NCBI GenBank assembly: GCA_029260555.1
Contig: JAJDCZ010000022.1
Span: 124,001 to 188,000 of the forward strand
Direction: 5' to 3'
Length of the DNA stretch: 64,000 bases
Source of the DNA: Phycisphaerales bacterium
GTDB taxonomy: Bacteria; Planctomycetota; Phycisphaerae; Phycisphaerales; UBA1924
The translations under genes were made by a program, and so were the position numbers. How positions within the stretch are numbered: position 1 is the first letter of the stretch; the number at the start of each line of letters is the position of its first letter. Under the pieces are notes generated by a model. It searched no databases. It saw nothing but the letters and a program-made list of their open reading frames with translations, and was not told the DNA's origin. Shown here piece after piece: positions 8,399 through 15,447 of this stretch.

Positions 8399-8866
8399 TT
8401 AATACTTCACAGGCAAGGAGCCCTTACGAAAACCTTGTCCCGGTGCTACAGGTCGCGAGTCTATAATTATCATAGTATCCTTTGGTTTCTGAACTGAGTA
8501 CCAGTGACCCCAGATCCGTCGCACAGATATCGGTAGGCCGCCGCGCGGGCTGGTAACCGCGTGATTGGTGTTGTTCCACCACACGATTCCCTTTATGCGT
8601 GTGCCGTTTGGGGAGATGCCTACAACATCCACTTTTTTTGGTAGTTCGTCAAGATTGGAACGGAGCGTCGGCCAGATGAAGGTGGTGATGATCTTGTAGC
8701 GATTGCCCGGATAGACCTCCAAGCGAACGGGAACGCGATAGACATAAAGAGAGCCAAGCAACGCGACAATTGCTACGCCTCCGACGAGGCAGATCACGCC
8801 GAGTCTCTGCATCGGTTTGTTGCGGAACTGAGAAAACGCTGCGTGTAATCCTGATCTTCGCATCAT
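8399..8866 (-). CDS. Single-span membrane protein of unknown function, paralogue 1
   Basis: 155 residues; AGGAG lies seven bases before the ATG. A short basic cytoplasmic tail is followed by one membrane span (about 21-43, RLGVICLVGGVAIVALLGSLYVY) and an outside domain beginning VPVRLEVYPGNRYKIITTFIWP. This start of the outer domain matches APVRVEIYEDGRIMVVTKPIKP in the next gene upstream, so the two are diverged tandem paralogues. Both have an Asn-Asn/Asn-Thr turn (WWNNTNHAV, YRNTTDNPV) followed by a segment near VxxxRRIWGHWYSV / VIYEGRGIYRV. I do not recognise the family. Confidence 0.75.
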   Translation of the reverse strand: MMRRSGLHAAFSQFRNKPMQRLGVICLVGGVAIVALLGSLYVYRVPVRLEVYPGNRYKIITTFIWPTLRSNLDELPKKVDVVGISPNGTRIKGIVWWNNTNHAVTSPRGGLPISVRRIWGHWYSVQKPKDTMIIIDSRPVAPGQGFRKGSLPVKY

Positions 8867-8893
8867 TGTGATGCTCCTGATTATCGCTGCAAC

Positions 8894-9391
8894 CTACAAG
8901 CCGTCGATATTGGTTTCGCCGCGTCCGTAGAGGACTCGGATATGATTTGATCCTGCAACCTCGCCAATATGTCCTGGAAGAAATGTGCCATGAGAAAGCT
9001 CAACCCCTTGCAATCTCATTTCTACTCGGTAGATGCCACGCCCCTCGTAGATGACATATACAGGGCTTTTAAACTCTATGCTATCCACCGGATTATCTGT
9101 CGTGTTCCTGTAAACCACGCCGGGTGTTTGTGTGCCATCAGCGGCGATCGAGAATACCGGGATCTCCATCGGCAGTGTGATGCTGATGTCATACTTGTCC
9201 GCAGGTTTGATGGGCTTGGTGACGACCATGATTCGGCCATCCTCATAGATCTCCACTCGAACCGGCGCTACGCGGATCAACTGCGATCGTCGCAAAGCGA
9301 TCACGCTCACGAAGGCGATCAGGACCACACCAAGAATGATCCACAGCCCCCGCGATAGCCGTCTTGATCGAGACCCATTCGGTGATGCCAT
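8894..9391 (-). CDS. Single-span membrane protein of unknown function, paralogue 2
   Basis: 165 residues; AGGAG lies eight bases before the ATG. Basic N-terminus, one span (about 15-35, GLWIILGVVLIAFVSVIAL), then an extracytoplasmic domain related to that of the downstream gene (see 8399-8866). The 27-base gap and the shared terminator at 8319-8350 suggest one transcript. No catalytic motif is visible. Confidence 0.75.
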   Translation of the reverse strand: MASPNGSRSRRLSRGLWIILGVVLIAFVSVIALRRSQLIRVAPVRVEIYEDGRIMVVTKPIKPADKYDISITLPMEIPVFSIAADGTQTPGVVYRNTTDNPVDSIEFKSPVYVIYEGRGIYRVEMRLQGVELSHGTFLPGHIGEVAGSNHIRVLYGRGETNIDGL

Positions 9392-9516
9392 GATCGAATC
9401 TCCTGGTCGCTTATTCTAATCATCAGCTTTGCAGTCTGTTCAGGATGCCAAGTCCTTTTTCCAGGGTGGTTGCGTGATTGATTGGAAAGTTGATCTTATA
9501 GCAAAACACAAGGATT

Positions 9517-9555
9517 AAAAAAATGCCGCCGGGCCCTGCGGGGGTGTCCGGCGGC
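9517..9555 (-). terminator. Intrinsic terminator of the coiled-coil gene
   Basis: GCCGCCGG (9525-9532) and CCGGCGGC (9548-9555) form a perfect GC-only 8-base stem; on the minus strand it is followed by A and seven Ts (9523-9517). It lies 109 bases past the stop at 9665. The best canonical terminator in the window. Confidence 0.9.
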
Positions 9556-9664
9556 TGCGGAGGTGGCTTGGGAAAAAGGAGTTTGTTTCTGGCCTTAGTC
9601 TCCGTGGTTGCTCAAACAGTTTTACTCTCAAAGGAGTTTAAAGTTCCAGCTTTTTGCAGAAGAA

Positions 9665-10630
9665 TCAGTCGATCCGCGAAGCCATGGGGCTGGTGTGCTC
9701 TTCAGCTTCATCATCAGGGGTGATTTCAAGCACGGAAGGCTTAGTCTGAAGGGGGATCAGTTTCAACTCAGAATCCTTTTCATAGATCGAGCGGGCTGAG
9801 TGGTCACGGTCCAGATCAAACTCTGCACGAGAGACATAATTATCCTCGACGGCGTTCTGTGTCAGCAGAGCCAGCGTGCGTTCCTGCTTTGCCTTGATGC
9901 GGGCGACCTGGTTCTTGTAGTTCTCAAGGCTGGTGCCTGAATAACGAGAGTTGCGATCGATAGTCTCCTGACGCTTTTGCATCATCTCAACCAGTCTCTC
10001 ATTGCGAGCGATGGTGTCGACATCCCGGTCCAGCAGCCAAAGCTCAGCCTGGAGCTGAGACTGCTCAGCTTCGAGTTTGATGAGCAACTGAGCCAGCTGG
10101 GTGCGCTGCTTGGCGAGATAGCCCAGGTTCTGGTTCATCTCGTTGGTGCGCTTGGCGTAGGCGTTGCGCTGGTTGGTGATGTGCTGAGCCTTGGCATAGG
10201 CCTCGTCAACGGTCAGTGAGTTATCACCAAAGCGGACGCGAACGACTTTGTAGCCTGCATTTTCGGTGCGAGCCTGAGTTGCCCGGGTGAGCATGGAGTC
10301 CAGCGTGCTCAGGTCAGCTTCAGCAAGCTCGACGACGCGCTTGGAGACTGCCATCTCGCGGTCAAACTCAGCGATCTGCTGATCGAGTTCCGCCAGATCA
10401 GAACGCACATCGTTGATGCGCTTGGGGTTATGGGCGACCAGATCGCGGAGCTTGGCTCTGAGTGCGATGGGATCGTCAATGTTGGAATCGATGGCTTGAG
10501 AGATGTTGTTCTGTGCCTGACTGAGCAAAGCCCGGGCACGAGGAGAGTTGGCCGCCACGACCATCACTCCACCGGCAGCCAGTGTTCCGATGAGCCCGAT
10601 ACGAACGATTGTCTTAGTGATGCATGCCAT
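9665..10630 (-). CDS. Secreted or membrane-anchored coiled-coil protein
   Basis: 321 residues from the ATG at 10630, chosen because GGAG lies seven bases before it; the frame is open six codons further. A hydrophobic N-terminal segment (IVRIGLIGTLAAGGVMVVAA) is a signal peptide or anchor. Residues about 60-110 and 150-265 are long amphipathic helices rich in Asp, Glu, Gln and Arg (LAELDQQIAEFDREMAVSKRVVELAEADL; LIKLEAEQSQLQAEL), typical of coiled coils. The tail is acidic. No enzymatic motif; a structural envelope role is inferred. Family not recognised. It has its own terminator, so it seems to be a single-gene unit. Confidence 0.75.
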   Translation of the reverse strand: MACITKTIVRIGLIGTLAAGGVMVVAANSPRARALLSQAQNNISQAIDSNIDDPIALRAKLRDLVAHNPKRINDVRSDLAELDQQIAEFDREMAVSKRVVELAEADLSTLDSMLTRATQARTENAGYKVVRVRFGDNSLTVDEAYAKAQHITNQRNAYAKRTNEMNQNLGYLAKQRTQLAQLLIKLEAEQSQLQAELWLLDRDVDTIARNERLVEMMQKRQETIDRNSRYSGTSLENYKNQVARIKAKQERTLALLTQNAVEDNYVSRAEFDLDRDHSARSIYEKDSELKLIPLQTKPSVLEITPDDEAEEHTSPMASRID

Positions 10631-10976
10631 GGTAAATCTCCTGGTCACGATGTTGTCTAAGGCCTCAGTTGGCCGATGTGTTCTCGAATATTTTCTTGGG
10701 AATCGCTCTGGGCTTTTTTCGCAACCATGTGGTTTTCAGATCAATAATCAAAGCAATTTTTCAGTTTCCCTTACAAAGACCTCGAATCAGCATCAAAAAA
10801 AGCTTCAAGTGGTATGCGCGTCCGAGAACTGTCACAGGCCAACAATGAGCTGTGCGTGAAAGAGAACCGGGTTTGAGGCGAATGACCTGTATGAAATGTG
10901 AGAGGTTGTGCGTCGAGGTGGAACGATCGGCGTTTGATCGTGTAAACTATTCATAAGCCAATAGATAGGAGCAAGA
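10631..10976. other. 346-base divergent intergenic region
   Basis: Lies between the starts of the coiled-coil gene (-) and the sigma factor gene (+), so it must carry both promoters. AT-rich near 10720-10800. A GTGTAAACTATTCAT stretch near 10939-10953 could hold the -10 box of the sigma gene, but no clear -35 box is visible. No gene seen. Confidence 0.5.
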
Positions 10977-11729
10977 ATGCTCAACTCGATGACAACGGGC
11001 TTCATTGCCCGCCTTCGTGGGAACGATGAAGCAGCCTGGTATGAACTGTGGGAAACCTTCGGGCCTGTGGTCCGGGCTCAGCTATCCAAGTGGGGTCGGG
11101 GCCGAATCGGTGTTGAAACAGTGCGGGATCTGTCTCAGGAGACTCTTGCAGCACTTTCCAACTCCATAGAGCGCTATGACCCCACACGCGGTGCACGGTT
11201 CAGCACCTGGCTTTTGGCCATCGCCAAGCATGTTCTGGGCGATGAAATGGACCGCCGAATGGCCCTTAAACGAGGCTCAAATAAAAAAAAGGCTGAGTTT
11301 GATGAAACCTGGATGATGGCATCGCCGTCTGTGGGGGTAGATGATGCCTATGAAGCTGCGGTGTTTCGCGCCAAGGTCGAAGCCGCGATCAAACTGGTGG
11401 AAAAAGATGCTGATTTTATGGATTTTTCCATTTATCGGATGCGTGTACTGGATGGCCGCAATGGCAAGTCCGTCGCTGATGCTGTGGGGGTCAGTGAGCC
11501 TACCGTGAGCAGAAGACTGGCCAAGGTTCGTGTGATGCTCAGAGGTCGATTGAACCAGGTGATCGCGACCTACAGCTTCACACCTGACGAAATGGACGAA
11601 GCACAGCGAAATGGTCTGGAGCTCAATCCGAGTAAAGCGGATGACGCCCTGTTTGATGAGGCAATCGCAGAAATCTACCACCAGCAGCTGGAGCTGAGGC
11701 GGGCTGATGAAGCGAGCGCGCGGTCATAG
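10977..11729 (+). CDS. ECF-like RNA polymerase sigma factor
   Basis: 250 residues; the start has AGGAG seven bases upstream. Region 2 (about 15-95) contains DLSQETLAALSNSIERYDPTRGARFSTWLLAIAKHVLGDEMDRR, with the usual core-binding and -10-binding elements; region 4 (about 155-190) is a helix-turn-helix, GKSVADAVGVSEPTVSRRLAKVRVMLR. A 55-residue C-terminal extension (TYSFTPDEMDEAQRNGLELN...) goes beyond a minimal ECF factor. No anti-sigma gene is next to it; instead a transmembrane Ser/Thr kinase follows after 53 bases. Planctomycetes are known to pair ECF factors with kinases, so phosphorylation control is a reasonable inference. Confidence 0.9.
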   Translation: MLNSMTTGFIARLRGNDEAAWYELWETFGPVVRAQLSKWGRGRIGVETVRDLSQETLAALSNSIERYDPTRGARFSTWLLAIAKHVLGDEMDRRMALKRGSNKKKAEFDETWMMASPSVGVDDAYEAAVFRAKVEAAIKLVEKDADFMDFSIYRMRVLDGRNGKSVADAVGVSEPTVSRRLAKVRVMLRGRLNQVIATYSFTPDEMDEAQRNGLELNPSKADDALFDEAIAEIYHQQLELRRADEASARS

Positions 11730-11782
11730 ATGCAGATCCTGCAGCTGACCGAATCTAGGGGCAGTCGGTCAGGAGGTTAGTG

Positions 11783-14233
11783 ATGGCAGTTGGCATCCCG
11801 CTACTGATTCTTTTGGTTCTGGCGATTCCTGTCGCGGTACTTTTAGTGATGTATGTACTCGTGCCTGTGTTCAAAGGCATCGGCTGGTTCATTCGCCATA
11901 TTTTTTCGTTCATCTTTGGTGAAATCAGCGATGTGCTGCGCCTTGTCGGGGCGATTGTGACAGGCCTTGTGCTGGTACCCATGACGATTGTGAATGTCAT
12001 CATCGGCAGGTGGAGCGCCTCTGCGCACTATGGAAGAGCAGTCAAAAGCGAATGCAAAAACGGATGTCTTTGCATCTATCGCATGGCGATTGGTCGCCCC
12101 GCCAAGCTTTTGTGCCTGAGCGCACTGACAGACGGGCTTGAAAAGCGGTTGCCCGAAGTGATGGCAGGAGCACCGACTTCAGATACGCCTTCCAAGCGCA
12201 CGGGTCAGTTTGAGGGGTACAAGATTCTGGGTTCGCTTGCAGGTGGTGGTTCAGGGGGCAAGCTGTATGTTGCTGAGCCTGACGCGCGCAAGCTCGCGTC
12301 CTTTGCGAGACAGGGGCAGGCGGATGTCGTTCAGGTTGTGATCAAGTCGTTCAGCCTGCGTGATGGATCGAGTCTGCCTCAGATCGTGCGTGAGAGCCGG
12401 GCTCTTGAAGCAGCCAAGAAGCTTGGGTTGGTGCTCGAACATGAGATGGGCTCTGAACGGTTTTATTATGTGATGCGTTATGTCCCAGGCGAGTCTCTGG
12501 GGCTTTACACGCAGAAGCTGCACGCTTCGAGCGAAGAAACGGGTCTGGATGATCGCGCGATTGGCCTGGTGCTGGGTGTAGGCGCTGATCTGTTGCGGAC
12601 GCTTCAGCAGTATCACCGTGGCGGGCTTTGGCACAAGGATGTCAAGCCTGACAACATCATCATTCACGACGAGCGCGCTCACCTGGTTGACTTTGGTTTG
12701 ATTACGCCAATGCGCTCAGCCATGACGCTGACAACCCATGGCACAGAGTATTTCCGCGATCCGGAAATGGTGCGTCTGGCACTCAAAGGCGTCAAGGTGC
12801 ATGAGGTCGATGGTGCCAAGTTTGATATCTACGCATCAGGTGCTGTGATTTTCTCGATGATCGAAAACTCGTTCCCCGCGCATGGCGGATTGAGCCAGCT
12901 CACCCGGAGATGCCCCGAGGCATTGCGGTGGATCGTTCGTCGAGCAATGACCGATTACGACAAACGCTATAACTCTGCTGCTGAGATGCTGGCGGATCTG
13001 GAAACGGTGCTGCTTGCTGATGAGCCTTTCAAGGTTGTGCCTGCGGGTCTGCCCAGCATGAGAGGCCGAGCCGTTGAATCTCAGGATGATGCCAAGCAAT
13101 CAGAAGATTTTGCAGCCGGTTTTGCTGCAGCAGTTGCAGGATCGCCTGTTCCCCCACCGGTGCCACCAGTCTCACCAGAGCCACTTGTCACACCCGCGCC
13201 TCAGACACCGGCTACGCCTGTAGCTGCTGGTCAGCGCGGCAAGCCGAAGCTTCGTGTGTCAGACTGGTGGACGGGTCGGTATGAAGTGGTTGATTCAGAA
13301 CCCCCATTCCCCCCACCCCCCCCACCCCCTCCACACGAAGAAGCCCAGGCTGAAGCACAGGATGGTGTTTATGTCTATGCATCTGTTGTGTCGGCAAAGG
13401 ATGCAATTGGGATCGTAAGCCGATCAGCAAAGGAGCAACTGGCATCTGCAAGAAAGCGTGTCAAGGCAAGACGCGCTCAGGCTCATGATCGCATGTCACA
13501 ACATCGCATCCATCGGCGTGATTCATTCAGTTCAGGGATCAACGGCGGAGTCGTTGTAGCCATTGTATTGTTCTTCGGCGTGGTGGGCATTCTGGGCTTT
13601 GCACTGCTTGTTCCTGCATTTTCCAGATATGATCAAACGCGTGTGCGCATCGTGCAATCACCACCGGATGCTCCTGAAGCACTCGCAAATGCTGAAACTT
13701 TGACGATCGACTCAGATCAGATCCTGGATCAGGTTGATCGCGCCAAAGCTCAGGTTCAAGAAGCAATGAGAAAAGTTGATGAGCTGGCTCGCCAAAAGCA
13801 GGAAAGCTACGCATCTGCACTGAAGCTTGAAAAGAATGCACGAATGCTGATTCAAAGCGATCTGAACCCGCCTCTGGACGAGAAGGTAGGGGCTTACCTT
13901 AAAGAGCTTTATCAGACGCTTCGAACCGCAGGCGTAGAAGTCTATGGCGGCCCCTTCTCTCCCACGAATCTGGACGAGGAGACCGAGTCAATACTGGTCG
14001 AAACGCTGGCATCTTTGGAGCACGCCCGTGCCCAGATGCCTTTGGATACAGAGAAAACCTCGCAAGTCCTCACAAACTGGATTGCTGATCATAAAGATGA
14101 TCCCGGGCTTGATCTGGTGCTGTGGATCTCGCCTTCACTCAAAGGCAAACCCGGCGAGCTTCCCATGCTGACGCTGTTTGGCTCACTCAACGATGCAGAC
14201 ATGAAAGTCATTCGCATGATCCTGGGCGATTAG
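11783..14233 (+). CDS. Transmembrane Ser/Thr protein kinase
   Basis: 816 residues from the ATG at 11783, six bases after AGGAGG (a GTG one codon earlier is too close). Two N-terminal spans (about 3-30 and 45-75), then a kinase domain (about 140-405): Gly loop SLAGGGSGG, beta-3 Lys in VVIKSF near 187, catalytic loop HKDVKPDN near 284, VDFGL near 303, DPE in place of APE near 327. A Pro-rich linker (about 435-530) contains an eight-Pro run coded by a C-tract, then a basic segment, a third span (about 585-610) and a C-terminal extracytoplasmic domain with a coiled coil. Placing the kinase between N- and C-terminal spans is unusual. Probably acts with the preceding sigma factor. Confidence 0.93.
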   Translation: MAVGIPLLILLVLAIPVAVLLVMYVLVPVFKGIGWFIRHIFSFIFGEISDVLRLVGAIVTGLVLVPMTIVNVIIGRWSASAHYGRAVKSECKNGCLCIYRMAIGRPAKLLCLSALTDGLEKRLPEVMAGAPTSDTPSKRTGQFEGYKILGSLAGGGSGGKLYVAEPDARKLASFARQGQADVVQVVIKSFSLRDGSSLPQIVRESRALEAAKKLGLVLEHEMGSERFYYVMRYVPGESLGLYTQKLHASSEETGLDDRAIGLVLGVGADLLRTLQQYHRGGLWHKDVKPDNIIIHDERAHLVDFGLITPMRSAMTLTTHGTEYFRDPEMVRLALKGVKVHEVDGAKFDIYASGAVIFSMIENSFPAHGGLSQLTRRCPEALRWIVRRAMTDYDKRYNSAAEMLADLETVLLADEPFKVVPAGLPSMRGRAVESQDDAKQSEDFAAGFAAAVAGSPVPPPVPPVSPEPLVTPAPQTPATPVAAGQRGKPKLRVSDWWTGRYEVVDSEPPFPPPPPPPPHEEAQAEAQDGVYVYASVVSAKDAIGIVSRSAKEQLASARKRVKARRAQAHDRMSQHRIHRRDSFSSGINGGVVVAIVLFFGVVGILGFALLVPAFSRYDQTRVRIVQSPPDAPEALANAETLTIDSDQILDQVDRAKAQVQEAMRKVDELARQKQESYASALKLEKNARMLIQSDLNPPLDEKVGAYLKELYQTLRTAGVEVYGGPFSPTNLDEETESILVETLASLEHARAQMPLDTEKTSQVLTNWIADHKDDPGLDLVLWISPSLKGKPGELPMLTLFGSLNDADMKVIRMILGD

Positions 14234-15279
14234 TGATCGCAGATCGGTTCGTGAGATATCGCAGCCAGTTTTTCAAGTGTTCGCCATGCTGATCCATCGC
14301 TTAAAACGCTGCGAGCAAGCTCGATTCCTCCAGCGATGGAATCACAAACCGAAGCAACACAAAGTGCTGCGCCTGCAGCCAGCAGCACCATGTCTGTACG
14401 AGGGCTGACAGCTCCTTGAAGAATATCCCGGGCTAGCTCCGTCGCATCATCAAGTGAATCAACACGCAGTTTATCAAGCGTTGCTTTTTCCAACCCAACA
14501 CTTTGGGGATCAAAAGTCTCGGTGGTGATGCGATTGTTCTGGACATGGTGAATGGTGGTCAAAGCGGTGGTGGTCAGCTCGTCCAGACCATCACAAGAGT
14601 GAACAACCATGGCCCGGTTTGTGCCAAGCCTGAGAAGTGCGTGCGCCAGTTTTTCGGTCAGCACCGGGTCATACACGCCTGTAACTTGCCGGGTTGCCCC
14701 AGCCGGGTTTGTCAGGGGGCCCAACAAGTTGAAGATGGTGGGAAAGTTGAGTGCTTTGCGAGCAGCAGCAGCGTTTGCAGCTGCGGGGTGGTGGTTGATG
14801 GCAAAGCAGAAGCACACGCCTGCATCACTGAGACACCGGGCTTGAGTTGCGGGTTCTGCATCAAGATTGACGCCCAGCCTGGCCAGAACCTCTGCAGACC
14901 CTCGTCCGGTTCGGCTGCGGTTGCCATGCTTTGCCACCAGCACTTTGCCATTTCCTGCAGCCGCCACGACAATGGCAGCAATGGTCGAAACATTAAAAGT
15001 TTTGGGTGCCCCGCCCGTTGAGCAGGTGTCGATGATCATAGGGGAAGGCTCTAGAGAAACAAGCGACTGGACAGGCACGCGGATCATGCATGATCGCATG
15101 ACTCGTGCTGCAGCGACCAGTTCATCGACTGCAACTCCTTTCTCCTGAATCAGTGTGAGCAAGGTTTCGATCTGCTCGGGCAACAGGCTGCCTTTGAAAA
15201 GTGCATCAAAAGCACATGATGCCTGCTCATCAGAAAGATCGTGACCCGCACGCAGCGTTGAAAATACAGTACTAAGCAT
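14230..15279 (-). CDS. trpD: Anthranilate phosphoribosyltransferase
   Basis: 349 residues from the ATG at 15279; a start two codons upstream (15285) is possible. It joins anthranilate to PRPP in tryptophan synthesis. Motifs: DTCSTGGAPKTFNVST (diphosphate loop, the first Gly of GTGG replaced by Ser), KHGNRS, HHPAAANAAAARK, FNLLGPLTNPAGA and GLDEL. No other trp gene is nearby. Its TAA overlaps the TAG of the convergent kinase gene. A CTGACA-N18-CATACT promoter candidate ends seven bases before the ATG. Confidence 0.96.
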   Translation of the reverse strand: MLSTVFSTLRAGHDLSDEQASCAFDALFKGSLLPEQIETLLTLIQEKGVAVDELVAAARVMRSCMIRVPVQSLVSLEPSPMIIDTCSTGGAPKTFNVSTIAAIVVAAAGNGKVLVAKHGNRSRTGRGSAEVLARLGVNLDAEPATQARCLSDAGVCFCFAINHHPAAANAAAARKALNFPTIFNLLGPLTNPAGATRQVTGVYDPVLTEKLAHALLRLGTNRAMVVHSCDGLDELTTTALTTIHHVQNNRITTETFDPQSVGLEKATLDKLRVDSLDDATELARDILQGAVSPRTDMVLLAAGAALCVASVCDSIAGGIELARSVLSDGSAWRTLEKLAAISHEPICDH

Positions 15280-15286
15280 GGCCAAC

Positions 15287-15292
15287 AGTATG
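15287..15292 (-). promoter_or_regulatory. Candidate promoter (-10) of trpD, leaderless
   Basis: CATACT ends seven bases before the ATG at 15279. A -35-like CTGACA lies at 15316-15311 with an 18-base spacer. No Shine-Dalgarno sequence. Confidence 0.45.
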
Positions 15293-15338
15293 ACACGAAC
15301 CGATCTGAGGTGTCAGCGATGTGTAGATGGAGTGAGCG

Positions 15339-15398
15339 TGGGGTGGAGGGGTGACAGCGGGTTAGTGGGGGGGAAGGGGGTGGGGGGGTGGAGGGGTG
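15339..15398 (+). repeat. G-rich tract between trpD and the 15448 gene
   Basis: Sixty bases with nine runs of three or more G (one of seven), potentially G-quadruplex forming on the + strand. Similar tracts are at 7306-7347 and 44747-44791, and C-rich ones at 24307-24339 and 43750-43771. Confidence 0.7.
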
Positions 15399-15433
15399 GT
15401 AAAGAAAGTTCAACCAGAACTTGTTGCTGATCG

Positions 15434-15439
15434 TACAAT
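15434..15439 (+). promoter_or_regulatory. Candidate -10 box of a leaderless mRNA (15448 gene)
   Basis: TACAAT ends eight bases before the ATG at 15448, with no Shine-Dalgarno. TTCAAC at 15409-15414 is a poor -35 candidate with a 19-base spacer. Confidence 0.45.
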
Positions 15440-15447
15440 AGAGACAG

